Positions 45,275 through 54,846 of a stretch of DNA of 64,000 nucleotides are shown piece after piece. Under the pieces are notes generated by a model. The model made no database searches and had not been told where the DNA came from. It was given only the letters and a program-made list of their open reading frames with translations. The DNA is from Streptomyces sp. cg36 (lineage in GTDB: Bacteria; Actinomycetota; Actinomycetes; Streptomycetales; Streptomycetaceae). Positions within the stretch are counted from its first letter, which is position 1, and each line of letters opens with the position of its first letter. The stretch covers positions 8,399,501 through 8,463,500 of the forward strand of contig NZ_CP163520.1 in assembly GCF_041080675.1 (NCBI RefSeq), in the 5' to 3' direction. The position numbers and the translations under genes are program-made.

Positions 45275-46774
45275 GTGACGAAGTCTGACAGAGAGATCAT
45301 GGAAATCCTTGAGGCGTACGACCTGACCGGGACGGTCTGGTCGGCGGCGGCCTTGGCGGGACACGATCCGAAGACGGTCAAGCGGTATGTCGAGGCCCGC
45401 GCCGGCGGGCGAAATCCTTATGAGCGGAAGCCGCGGCCGAAGATGATCGACGCATTTCTGGAGAAGGTCGAGGAGTGGGTCGAGCAGTCGAAGGCGACGA
45501 TCCGCGCCGACGTGGTCCACGAGAAGCTGGTGAAGATGGGCTATCGCGGCAGCGCACGCTCGACGCGGCGGGCGGTGAACGCGGCGAAGACGGCCTGGAA
45601 GGCGGGCAAGCGCCGAACGTACCGGCCGTGGATTCCCGAGCCGGGCCGGTGGCTGCAGTTCGACTGGGGCGAGGGCCCGCGGATCGCGGGGCGGCGGACC
45701 TGGCTGTTCTGCGCATGGCTGTCCTGGTCGCGGTTCCGGGTGGTGATCCCGGTCTGGGACTGCACGTTGGGCACGTTGGTGGCCTGCCTGGACACCACGC
45801 TGCGCCGGATCGGCGGGGCACCGACCTACGTACTGACGGACAACGCGAAGACGGTGACCGTCGAGCACATCGCCGGGATTCCGGTGCGGCATCCGCAGAT
45901 GGTCGCCGCGGGCCGGCATTACGGCTGCCAGGTGGTCAGTTGCGTCCCTTATGATCCGGAATCGAAGGGCGGAGCGGAGGCCACGGTCAAGATCGCGAAG
46001 GCCGACCTGGTGCCCACAGATGCGAACCTGCTGCCCGCCTACGACACCTTCGCCGAGCTCGCGGATGCCTGTCTGGCCTGGTGCAATGCGGTGAACTCGC
46101 GTCGCCATCGGGCGACCGGGCAGATACCTGCCGACCGCCTCGACATCGAACGCACCACGTTGCATGTCCTGCCCATCGAGCCGCTCGCGCTCGCGCTGGG
46201 CGAGGAACGCTTGGTTGGTTCGGACCGCACGATCAGCTTCAACTCGGTGCGCTACTCGACCCCGCCGGGCTATACCGGCGCGAGGGTGTGGTGCCGGGTC
46301 GTCGGCGACGAGCTCTCCATCACCGCCCGCACCAACTCCGGTGACCTGGCGGAAATCTGGCGCCACCAGCTCTCCACTCCGGGTGTCCCGCAGATCATCG
46401 ACGAGCATTACCCCGACCACCCCGACGGCCGCAGCATCCACCAGCCCAGACTGCAGCCCCGTTCGGAAGCCGAGATCGCGTTCGTGGGCATCGGCCCCGG
46501 CGCGGGCCGCTGGCTCAAGGAGGCCGGGCCCGCCGGCGCCACCCGCATCCGCGCGAAGATGGCCCGCGCGGTCGAGCTGGCCACCGTTCTGGGCAACGAC
46601 AAGGTCGACCAGGCCCTCGGCCTGGCCGCGACCGCCGGACGCTTCGCCGACGGCGACCTGCTCTCGATCCTGGGACACATCGCGGACAGCAAGCCCGCCC
46701 GCGAGGTCGTCCGCGCGGACGAGGCCCACTCCGTCCAGAACGGAACCATCGGCTGGCAGGCCCTGGGCCGCTGA
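45275..46774 (+). CDS. istA: IS21-family transposase IstA, 499 aa
   Basis: N-terminal HTH (EILEAYDLTGTVWSAAALAG, HDPKTVKRYV), then the DDE catalytic core with first Asp in WLQFDWGEGPRI, second in YVLTDNAKTVTV and Glu in DPESKGGAEATVKIAK. A C-terminal beta-rich segment follows (GYTGARVWCRVVGDEL). GTG at 45275 has GGAGAGG upstream. Length is normal and motifs are complete. Cuts and joins the element ends together with IstB. Confidence 0.93.
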   Translation: MTKSDREIMEILEAYDLTGTVWSAAALAGHDPKTVKRYVEARAGGRNPYERKPRPKMIDAFLEKVEEWVEQSKATIRADVVHEKLVKMGYRGSARSTRRAVNAAKTAWKAGKRRTYRPWIPEPGRWLQFDWGEGPRIAGRRTWLFCAWLSWSRFRVVIPVWDCTLGTLVACLDTTLRRIGGAPTYVLTDNAKTVTVEHIAGIPVRHPQMVAAGRHYGCQVVSCVPYDPESKGGAEATVKIAKADLVPTDANLLPAYDTFAELADACLAWCNAVNSRRHRATGQIPADRLDIERTTLHVLPIEPLALALGEERLVGSDRTISFNSVRYSTPPGYTGARVWCRVVGDELSITARTNSGDLAEIWRHQLSTPGVPQIIDEHYPDHPDGRSIHQPRLQPRSEAEIAFVGIGPGAGRWLKEAGPAGATRIRAKMARAVELATVLGNDKVDQALGLAATAGRFADGDLLSILGHIADSKPAREVVRADEAHSVQNGTIGWQALGR

Positions 46775-46834
46775 CCAACTCCCCGCCCAGCACCGCCTTT
46801 TGAACTCAACCCCACGGAAGAGAACGGCACCTCC

Positions 46835-47608
46835 ATGAGTTTTCCCAACCCGCCCGCCCTCCCCGAGGAACTCGACAAGCTCATGCGCCGCATGCGGCTG
46901 CCCTATATGCGCAAGGCGGCCCCCGATGTCCTGGCCACCGCCCGCGCGCAACGCTGGGACCCCGCCGAGGTCCTGCGGCTGCTGATATCCGAGGAGGTCA
47001 CCGGCCGCGACGCGGCCACCCGGCGGCTGCGACCGCACTCAGCGAACTTCCCCACCGGCAAGACGCTGGGCTCCTGGCGGGCCGAGGACTCCACTATCCC
47101 CGAACCCACCCAGAACTCCCTGATCACCATGGAATGGATCGGCCGAGCCGAGAACTTGGTGATCGCTGGGCCGAGCGGCACCGGGAAGAGCCACTTCACC
47201 GAGGGACTCGCCCAGGCCGCGATCGAGAAGGATCTGCGGGTGTCCTGGTTCACCCTGGAGACGCTGAGCGCCGCGATCGGGAAGTCGAAGGTCGACGGTT
47301 CCACCGCCCGCACCGTCGCCCGGATCTGCCGGGCCGATCTCATCGTCATCGACGACATCGGGCTGCTACCGGTCGGCGAGGACGCCGCCGAGGCGTTCTA
47401 CCGGATCATCGATGCCGCCTACGAGCGTCGTTCCATCGCGGTGACCAGCAACATTCACCCCTCAGGCTTCGACACGATCATGCCGAAGACCCTCGCGGGC
47501 GCGAGCACCGACCGCCTCATGCACCACGCTCACCTCGTGACCACCACCGGGGACTCACATCGCCTCGCCGAGGCCCTCGCCGGGAAGGGAGTGGTCCCCT
47601 TGAACTGA
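46835..47608 (+). CDS. istB: IS21-family helper ATPase IstB, 257 aa
   Basis: AAA+ ATPase related to DnaC: Walker A in LVIAGPSGTGKSHFTEGLAQ, Walker B in LIVIDDIGLLP, sensor SIAVTSNIHPSGFD and C-terminal RLMHHAHLV. It follows istA by 60 nt. In the family it guides IstA to target DNA. Confidence 0.95.
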   Translation: MSFPNPPALPEELDKLMRRMRLPYMRKAAPDVLATARAQRWDPAEVLRLLISEEVTGRDAATRRLRPHSANFPTGKTLGSWRAEDSTIPEPTQNSLITMEWIGRAENLVIAGPSGTGKSHFTEGLAQAAIEKDLRVSWFTLETLSAAIGKSKVDGSTARTVARICRADLIVIDDIGLLPVGEDAAEAFYRIIDAAYERRSIAVTSNIHPSGFDTIMPKTLAGASTDRLMHHAHLVTTTGDSHRLAEALAGKGVVPLN

Positions 47609-47949
47609 CCCCACCCCGGGAACACCACTGGCCACACGCCTGGGTTTCTGATGGCCACCAGCCTGGACACCTCACGGCCACCTACCTGGGCATCCCGATG
47701 GCCGTTGACAACTGGCAGTATCCAGGGGATCGCCCTTTCGAGATGTGAAGATGTGTACAACTTCGGTGCTGCGTGCGGCTGCTGGTGCCGAGGCGGTGAG
47801 GGGTCGTGCCCGCGGTGACGTGATGGCGCTCAACTGGCCTTCCGTGAGGCGGTGTTGATCGTGCTCGGGTTCTGGCCTGCGGTGTTGTGGTGTTGTCGGT
47901 GGGGTGTGGTGGAGTACTGCCTTGCTGTCGGGCTCGGGTTGGAGGGGCG

Positions 47950-49832
47950 ATGGTCGATACGCGTTTGTGGGGGAAGTCTGAGGGGCTGCCGGCGCCTTAT
48001 CCGGTGGTGGGGCATTTGGTGGATACGGCGGTGGTGTGCGGGGCGGTGTGGGACTCGGTCCTCTCGATTGCCCAGCGGCGCCGTATTGCTGAGGTGCTGG
48101 CGATCGGCCCGGGGCAGGCGCGGAGCGTGGTGATGTTCTGGGCGGGCCTGCATGATCTGGGGAAGATTACGCCGGGTTTTCAGCGGCTTGCTGTCCAGTC
48201 CCGGTCTGCTGCCTGCGCCTTCCTGAGCGAGGCGGCTTATGTGGATGGCGTGCTGAGTGGGGATGGTTCAGGGGATCTGCGGCATGAGTACGCCACGCAC
48301 CGCGCTCTGCCGCAACTGCTCGCGAGGCTGGGTTATCCGCAGTCCGGTGGGCGTTTGGGGCGGCTGCTGCTGGCGCAGGTGCCGCAGCTGCTGGGAGGGC
48401 ATCACGGCCGCTACCCGGAGGGTGTAGGGCCGCAGGACCTGCAGGATCCGCAGAGGGATACGCCCGGGCTGGGGGCCGGGGTGTGGGCCGAGCAGCGGTG
48501 GGAGCATGTGGCGGCGCTGCATGAGGTGCTGGGCCGGCCGGTGGGGCGCTGCCGGTGGAGGTTGCGGTGGTCGTCGCGGGCATGGTCATCGTGGCGGACT
48601 GGATTGCCAGTCAGGAGCACGTCATTCTGAGTCAGCACCGGAGCCTGGCCGCCCGTGGGGACTTCGGTTCCCGTACGTCACTTGCTGCTCATGCGCACGG
48701 CCTGACGGGTGAGGCCCCGGTCCTTCTGGAGGAAGCGGGCCTTGGTCAGGCGTTGTTGCGCCGTGGGACGTTCGCCGAGCTGTTCCCTGAGATCGCGCGC
48801 CCTTTCGGGTTGCAGGAGAGTGTGGAGGCGGGACTGGCCGGGATGGTCGATGGTCCGGGGATTGTGCTGGTGACGGCGCCGACGGGGGAGGGGAAGACCG
48901 AGACGGCCCTGTATGCGGCGTCGCTGCTGGGCGCGGCGTGTGAGGCGAACGGGCTGTTCTTCGCGCTGCCGACGCAGGCCACGGCCAATCAGATGTACGG
49001 GCGCCTGGTCCGGTTCGCCGAGGGTAACCTGCTTGCATCGGCTGGTCTGGCTCTTGTGCATGGCGCTGCCGACCTCCACGAGCCGTACAGCGAGCCGCGT
49101 GTGCTGTCTGAGCCCGAGGGGACCGGCCCAAAAGGGGAGGTCTGCGTCGAAGCGAGCCGCTGGCTGCGCGGGCGGGGCCGGGGCGTCCTCGCGCCGCTGG
49201 CTGTGGGCACGATCGACCAGGCGTTGATGGGGGTGCTGCCGCTGAAGCGTAATGCCCTGCGCCACCTGGGCCTGTCGGGCAAGACGGTGATTGTTGACGA
49301 GGCACATGCCTTCGACGCCTACACGCACGCCTTGTTGGTGCGGTTGCTGGAGTGGCTCGGTGCGCTGGGCGTGCCGGTCGTGCTGTTGTCGGCGACCCTC
49401 ACCGGGGAGACGGCGCGCGGGCTGGTGCAGGCTTACCTGGCGGGTGCGGATCCGCGCGCCTCCCGCCGCGAGGTGCCTACGCCCGCTTATCCCGGCTGGC
49501 TGTTCGCGTCCGCGCGAAGCGGCAGAGTCATCGCACCCGCCACGCCTGTACGCAGCGAGCGGGAGCGTGACCTGCACGTCGAGGTCCGGCCCGTCACCCA
49601 CACCTACGACCCGGCCTGCCGGGACGGCCGGCTCGCCGTTCTGCTGGAGGTGCTTGACGGCGTGGTGGCTGGTGGAGGCTGTGTGGCGGTCATCTGTACG
49701 ACGGTCGCCGAGGCCCAGCGCACTTACCAGGCACTGCGCACTCATTGGCGTATGCGGTTCGGCGAGGAGTACGCAGGCTGGGATGACGCGTCCGCGCAGG
49801 ATCGCTTAAGCGAGGACCCACGGGCGGGGTGA
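47950..49832 (+). pseudogene. cas3: Cas3 helicase-nuclease, motif-complete but frameshifted and 3'-truncated
   Basis: HD nuclease motifs are canonical: GLHDLGK, RHEYATH, GGHHGRYP. The frame breaks near 48545 (GTGGGGCGCTG) and resumes as LPVEVAVVVAGMVIVADWIA. Then canonical helicase motifs: TAPTGEGKTETAL (Walker A), PTQATANQMYGRL, VDEAHAFDAY, VVLLSATLTGETA. The protein ends after AGWDDASAQ, before motifs V and VI and the C-terminal domain. ATG at 47950 follows GGAGGGG. One frameshift plus loss of the last third means no working Cas3 unless the assembly is wrong at the G-run; the truncation is independent evidence. Confidence 0.88.
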
Positions 49833-50410
49833 ACCGGGCGGGCGGAGCTGTAAGGGCGCGCCCGGACCTGCGACTACTGGTCGAAACGAAGCCTGGCAGG
49901 CGTTGGGTCGCCTGGGGCTGTGCGGAGAACGATGGGCCTGTGGGACATTGCCGTGATGCAAGGAGGTGGCGGACCCCTGGGGTCCGCCACCGTTGGCTCA
50001 GAAGAGCCAGCTGACGAGTTCGCTGATCAGGGCACGGAGTACCGCGCTGATCACGAGGCGGGAGACCTCGAGGAGGACCTCGCGCCGCTGGACGAACTTC
50101 CGCCGGAACCTGGACACTGTTTCTCCATGGCGCAGACACAGCCGAGGTTGCGCCACATCCCTCGAGAGGGTCGTGCGTTCGTCTCGGTGTGCCGTCGGCT
50201 GGAGGGGCAGTGGGATTCCGTGTACCCCCCAGGGAGACGTGCAGCAGTAAGTACTCTACGCGCAGGACGAGTTCACGCGGCTACGGTTGACTGAATTCGC
50301 CTTCGTCGGCCCTCGCGGGGCGCGGCAGGACGACGAGTTGTTGCAGGTCAGGGTCGCTCTGTTGCGTTCTGCAGAGGTGCACCGGTACTGAACCCTTGAC
50401 AAGGAGCGCT
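49833..50410. other. Gap between the two cas3 copies
   Basis: No complete gene. A short tail of coding character ends at 50391 (VLYAQDEFTRLRLTEFAFVG, then DDELLQVRVALLRSAEVHRY), unrecognised. A short hairpin-like run, GGTGGCGGACCCCTGGGGTC then CGCCACC, lies at 49965-49991 and could terminate transcription from the broken cas3. Confidence 0.4.
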
Positions 50411-53143
50411 ATGCGCCTGGATGCCCGCCTTTGGGGCAAACATGCCGGTCTGGGCAAGAACGCTCACGGTGCAGATCATACGCATCCTTTGATCTGTCAC
50501 TTGCTGGACACGGCAGCCGTTGCCGAACTGCTCTGGGATGAACTGCTGACCACGCATCAGCGGAGCCTGGTGGTGGAGGCGTTGCAGGTTTCGCCGGGGC
50601 AGGCGCGCGTGCTGGCAGCATTCTGGGCGGGGCTGCATGACATTGGGAAGATCAGCGTGCCGTTTCAGCTGCACTCGAACGGACCGAAGCATGCGGACGG
50701 GAGGCTGCAAGCCCAGGAGCTGAGGGGAGAGCCGGGGTACGGGTTCGGTGCTGGTGCCGCGCAGGACAGGCAGTCGCACGAGGGGGCTGCGCACTGGTGG
50801 CTGGTGGGGGCCTTTCGGGAGAGCGGCTATCCGGACTCGAGGCGGCGTCCGCAGTCCCGGCTCAGCCATGCGGTGGCCCAGCTCCTCGGCGGGCACGGTG
50901 GCCGTTTCCATCCGGTGGTCTACGACAAGGATTCGAGGTGTCCAGTTGCGCGTCACCCCGGTATGGGCGCGGGCAGTTGGGAGGAGCAGCGCCGGCTCCA
51001 CTTCACGGAGGTCCGCAGAGTGGTCGGGGCGACCTCGGTTCCGCAGGGGCGGATGACACCGGAGGCGGCTGTTGTCCTGACGGGGCTGGTGACCTTGTCG
51101 GACTGGCTGGCCAGTATCGAAGAGGAGATCCTGACCCGGCTCAGGGACGAGGGATGGGCTGGAACTCCCGGAGACCTGGATGCCTACTGGCAGATCGCCC
51201 GCACGGCGGCTCGCCGTCTGGTGCAGCAGGCGGACCTGCTCGGGACGGGTTTTGCCCGGCCGTCAGAGTGTGCGCAGGGCGCGGGGGAGGCGGGTTTGGG
51301 GGGGAGCATGGCTCGCCAGTTGCCTGATCTGGTCGCCGAACATGGCCCGGGCCTGGTGGTCGTGACGGCTCCGCCGTCGGAGGACCGTACCGAGGCGGTC
51401 CTTCGCGCAGCGGCCGTCCTTGGACATGCCGCGAATGCACGGGGCCTCTTCTACGCCGTGCCGACCGGTTCAGCCGCCGACAGCCGCATGGCGCAGGTGC
51501 ACGCGTTCGCCGGGCAGGCGCTGACCGGGCCCCGGCGGTCGCTGCTGCTGCACAGCTCTGCGCGATTGAAGCCGGCGGAAGCCGCGGAGCAGTGGGCGCA
51601 CGTCAACGCAACCGGGGGAGTCAGTGCGGAGCCCGGTGAGGAGTGGGTCCTGACGGCAGACAGCTGGCTCAACTCCCATCACCGCGCGCTGTTGGCTGCG
51701 CTCGGCACGGGGACGGTGGACGAGCTTCTGCAGGCTGTCATGCCGGTGAAGTTCAACGTCATGAGGCTCTTTGCCCTTTCCGGCAAGGTCGTTGTGGTGG
51801 ATGAAGCCCATGCCCGTGGCGCCTGGGGTCAGAAGCTGATGCTGCGGTTCCTGGAGTGGGCTGCTGCGTTGCGGATACCGGTTGTCCTGGCCGCGACGGC
51901 TGCGGATATGTCCGTGGATGCGATGCTGGCGGCCTACCGCCGGGGCGCAGGCGGTGGTCAAGAGCCGGTGGTGAGCCAGCCTCAGCCTCGCTGCTCGCCG
52001 GGGTGGTCGTTCGTGGATGCCCGCTCCGGAGGCGGGCACCTGCCTCGGCAGCCTGCCGGCACGGGCGGCCGCACGCTCGGTGTCAGAGTCGTTGACGGTT
52101 CACCCTATGCGGAGATCTGCGCGGCTCTTGCACCGATGGTGACGGAAGGCCGTGGGCGGGCCGTTGTCTACCGGTCGACGCCGGCGGAAGCCGTCCGTAC
52201 GTTCCAGCAGCTCACACAGGATCTGCCCGGCCTTGATGCGACCCTGGTCCATGACCAGATGCGCAACAAGGACCGGTGGAGGCGGCTTGCAGTCTGCCGG
52301 AACGCCTTCGCCCCCCACGGCGGAGTCACGGGGCCTTCCGTGCTGGTGACGACGCCAATGCTGGAACATGTCGGGGGTCTGCACTTTGACCTCGTCATCT
52401 CCGGACTGGCACCGCTCGCGGACTTGCTGGCCCGTGCGGCGCAGAGTGTGAGTGATCGGCCACGGCTGGTGGTGCTCCGTGCGGACAACGTGTCCGCACG
52501 GGACGAGGCGGCGCTGGTGCGGCGCACTGACCTGATCCTGGGGGCCGGAAGGTCCATTTCGCTGCCTGGAGAACTGCCCTTGCTCCTGGATGAGGTGTAT
52601 GCCGACGAGCTCCTCGACGGGTTGGGGCAGGCCGCGGCGCGTGAGCTCCAGCAGCTCGACCATGAGCGCGTGGTGCGGGAGCGCAGAGCCAGTGGTACTG
52701 CGGGTTGGCTGGCGGTGCCGGGGCCGCGGGAACTCGACGGTGATCTCGGTCTGCTGAGCCGCGGTCTGCCCGGTTTGGAGCCCGAGCTGCTCTCGTCCGT
52801 GCTCGGTGAGGAGATGGTGCATGTGGTCTGCCTCTTCCCCGGCCCCAACAAGCAGGGGCAGGAGGTGTACCTGTTGGAGGACGGCGCCCTGGAGCAGCAA
52901 CTTGATCGCCATCCCAGGGGCAGAGCGAATCCGGGTCAGCTCGTCCCCTATCTGATACCGGTGCCGAAGCGGCTTGTCGAGGGGGTGCAGGGCGATGCCA
53001 ACCGGGCCTGGCGCAACATGGCCGCTCTGCGGAATGTTCTCCGACTAAACCTGATGCGGGAAGACAGTGCATGGGTGTACATCAGCCCGAGCCACCGTTT
53101 CTGCATGAGTGAACTTGGCCTGAAAATCGATCCGTTGCCCTAA
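50411..53143 (+). CDS. Full-length Cas3-like protein with degraded helicase motifs, 910 aa
   Basis: Same N-terminus as the broken cas3 (RLDARLWGKH). HD part (about 1-240): H30, H76-D77 in GLHDIGK, H123 and D231 are kept, but the GGHHG histidine pair reads GGHGG (G163). Helicase part: Walker A is APPSEDRT (about 320-327, no GxGKT), DEAH is intact (464-467), SAT becomes AAT, motif V is VTTPMLEHVGG, and motif VI (QRxGRxxR) reads LLARAAQSVSDRPR. The C-terminal domain is present. ATP-driven unwinding should be lost and DNA cutting is doubtful. ATG at 50411 after AAGGAG; 65 nt before cse1, so in the Cascade operon. Long open frame suggests a kept, perhaps regulatory role. Confidence 0.85.
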   Translation: MRLDARLWGKHAGLGKNAHGADHTHPLICHLLDTAAVAELLWDELLTTHQRSLVVEALQVSPGQARVLAAFWAGLHDIGKISVPFQLHSNGPKHADGRLQAQELRGEPGYGFGAGAAQDRQSHEGAAHWWLVGAFRESGYPDSRRRPQSRLSHAVAQLLGGHGGRFHPVVYDKDSRCPVARHPGMGAGSWEEQRRLHFTEVRRVVGATSVPQGRMTPEAAVVLTGLVTLSDWLASIEEEILTRLRDEGWAGTPGDLDAYWQIARTAARRLVQQADLLGTGFARPSECAQGAGEAGLGGSMARQLPDLVAEHGPGLVVVTAPPSEDRTEAVLRAAAVLGHAANARGLFYAVPTGSAADSRMAQVHAFAGQALTGPRRSLLLHSSARLKPAEAAEQWAHVNATGGVSAEPGEEWVLTADSWLNSHHRALLAALGTGTVDELLQAVMPVKFNVMRLFALSGKVVVVDEAHARGAWGQKLMLRFLEWAAALRIPVVLAATAADMSVDAMLAAYRRGAGGGQEPVVSQPQPRCSPGWSFVDARSGGGHLPRQPAGTGGRTLGVRVVDGSPYAEICAALAPMVTEGRGRAVVYRSTPAEAVRTFQQLTQDLPGLDATLVHDQMRNKDRWRRLAVCRNAFAPHGGVTGPSVLVTTPMLEHVGGLHFDLVISGLAPLADLLARAAQSVSDRPRLVVLRADNVSARDEAALVRRTDLILGAGRSISLPGELPLLLDEVYADELLDGLGQAAARELQQLDHERVVRERRASGTAGWLAVPGPRELDGDLGLLSRGLPGLEPELLSSVLGEEMVHVVCLFPGPNKQGQEVYLLEDGALEQQLDRHPRGRANPGQLVPYLIPVPKRLVEGVQGDANRAWRNMAALRNVLRLNLMREDSAWVYISPSHRFCMSELGLKIDPLP

Positions 53144-53208
53144 CCGCCCACGCCGCTCGGGGACGTCCTTCTACCATGCGGAGGAGGTCCGACCATGGGG
53201 GGAGGGGC

Positions 53209-54819
53209 GTGTCCGCGCCTGTATCCAATCTGATTGAACAGCCATGGATTCCGGTTGCATGGCTGGAGGGGAAGTCAGGCCCATCGCACGTGGGCATCAG
53301 GAGCCTGTTCCTGCACGCCCGAGAGATCCGCACGCTGCTGATCCCGGAGGCTCCGGCTCACTCTGCGATGCTGCGCTTGCTGTACGCGCTCACGGCCCGG
53401 ATCACCGCGCTGGACGAGGCCGGTCCCGGAAGCTGGGGCGATCGGCGGGAGGAAATCCTTGAGCAGGGTCTTCCTGAGCAGAGCATCGACCTCCCCGACG
53501 GCCGCAAGGCCGGCATCGCGGGCTACCTCGGCCAGTGGACCCACCGATTCGACCTGTTCGGTCGTGATCGCCCCTGGATGCAGGACCCCCGCCTGCCTGA
53601 CCAGTGCGACAGGAACCGAACCGCCGGGGTCCACAAGCTGGTCATGAGCCGGTCTGCGGGCAACAACCATTCCTGGTTCGGGCACTGGAGCCATGACCAG
53701 CTCGTACTCCCCAGCCTTTCGCAGGCGGCACTGTCGTTGCTGACCTGGCACTACTGGGGATCCCCCGGCGGCCTCTCGAGGCGTGAGGTCGGCCAGGTGA
53801 GCCACCATTACGCGAAGGCTTCCCCACTGCGCGGTGCGCTGTCGTATCACCCGGAGTGCGACAACCTCTTCCTCACGCTCCTGGCAGGTCTGACACCGCC
53901 GGACGGCGGTGTCAGACGGCAGAGCGACCTGTGTCCCTGGGAGCGCGATGACCTCCCGGACCCGCTTCAGCCGATGCCCGAGCCACAGGGTCCCTGTTCC
54001 CGGCTCACCGCCTGTTCGCAGCACGCTCTCCTGCTCGTCCCTGACGAGGATGGCGAGCACACCGCCGACGCGTACATCACCTGGGCCTACGACACCGAAC
54101 GCATCCGGCCGGAAGACGATTACCTGATCTGGGACATCGGCAAGGACGGGAAGACCTTCCCCCGGCCCGCGCGCGCCTCCCGATCTCTGTGGCGGGACAT
54201 CGACGCCCTTCTGCTCAAGCAGCTGGACGACTCCAGCCCCATCCAGCCGAGGGTCATGGATCACGCTTTCGACGTCAGCGAGTACTTGCGCGTACGCGCG
54301 CTCGGCTTTGAACAGGACACCAGCCAGGCGGTGAACCACCAGTACGTCGACTCCACGACCCCGGTTCTCCTGACCCGGGTGGAGGAAGACGTGGCGAACA
54401 TAGACCTGCCCGTGCGTCAGCTCCGCGAACTCGGCGAGCTCTTCGGGGGCCGGCTGGAGCAGGCCACGAAAGAAGCCTGGCGGAAGTACACGGATGACAA
54501 GAAGAACGATCCGGGAGCATGGCTGGACGCAGTCGCGGCACGGTACTGGCCGTCGGCGGAGGACGAGTTCTGGTCACGATTTCGGCAGCTGACCCGCTCT
54601 GACGGTCTCGAGGGTTCCGGCTTCGATTTTGACGCCACATGCAGGGCTTTCGGGCGACATGCGCTCGATGCCTACGAGATGGTGACCGACTCCGTGACGC
54701 GCACCGCCCGAGGCGCGAAGGCTGTCGCCAGGGCGAAAGCGATCATCCTGGCCGCCCTGAAGGACCCACACAAGGCGATGGAGCAACCGCAGACGACCCG
54801 GGCGGCCAAGAAGTGGTGA
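53209..54819 (+). CDS. cse1: Cascade large subunit Cse1 / Cas8e (CasA), 536 aa
   Basis: Opens with the family start SNLIEQPWIPVAWLEGKSGP; contains LIPEAPAHSAMLRLLYALTA, GYLGQWTHRFDLFGRDRPWM, HSWFGHWSHDQLVLP and ALSLLTWHYWGSPGG. The C-terminal helical bundle (about 390-520: EAWRKYTDDKKNDPGAW, FWSRFRQLTRS) is complete. It recognises the PAM and recruits Cas3 in type I-E systems. GTG at 53209 behind GGGGGGAGGGG is preferred; ATG at 53176 lacks a ribosome site. 27 nt before cse2. Confidence 0.93.
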   Translation: MSAPVSNLIEQPWIPVAWLEGKSGPSHVGIRSLFLHAREIRTLLIPEAPAHSAMLRLLYALTARITALDEAGPGSWGDRREEILEQGLPEQSIDLPDGRKAGIAGYLGQWTHRFDLFGRDRPWMQDPRLPDQCDRNRTAGVHKLVMSRSAGNNHSWFGHWSHDQLVLPSLSQAALSLLTWHYWGSPGGLSRREVGQVSHHYAKASPLRGALSYHPECDNLFLTLLAGLTPPDGGVRRQSDLCPWERDDLPDPLQPMPEPQGPCSRLTACSQHALLLVPDEDGEHTADAYITWAYDTERIRPEDDYLIWDIGKDGKTFPRPARASRSLWRDIDALLLKQLDDSSPIQPRVMDHAFDVSEYLRVRALGFEQDTSQAVNHQYVDSTTPVLLTRVEEDVANIDLPVRQLRELGELFGGRLEQATKEAWRKYTDDKKNDPGAWLDAVAARYWPSAEDEFWSRFRQLTRSDGLEGSGFDFDATCRAFGRHALDAYEMVTDSVTRTARGAKAVARAKAIILAALKDPHKAMEQPQTTRAAKKW

Positions 54820-54846
54820 CCGTCGTCCGCCGACCCGAGGACAGGT

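Larger units (their letters stand above)
45085..47735 (+). mobile_element. IS21-family insertion sequence (limits approximate)
   Basis: Carries istA and istB. The two ends share an inverted, imperfect stretch of about 70 bp with repeated GATGGCC/GTCCAGG units: left about 45115-45195 (AGTCCAGGCTGATGGCCACC), right about 47625-47710 (its complement near TGATGGCCACCAGCCTGGAC). This fits the multiple transposase binding sites at IS21 ends. It separates array 3 from the cas genes. Confidence 0.65.

Noticed and set aside
48530..48560. Programmed frameshift in the first cas3
   Set aside because: No slippery heptamer or downstream structure is seen, and the gene is also truncated at its 3' end, so loss of function is simpler.
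49098..49106. Eight-base match of the mini-array spacer seed inside the broken cas3
   Set aside because: Match ends after CGTGTGCT and the preceding bases are not a likely type I-E PAM; expected by chance.
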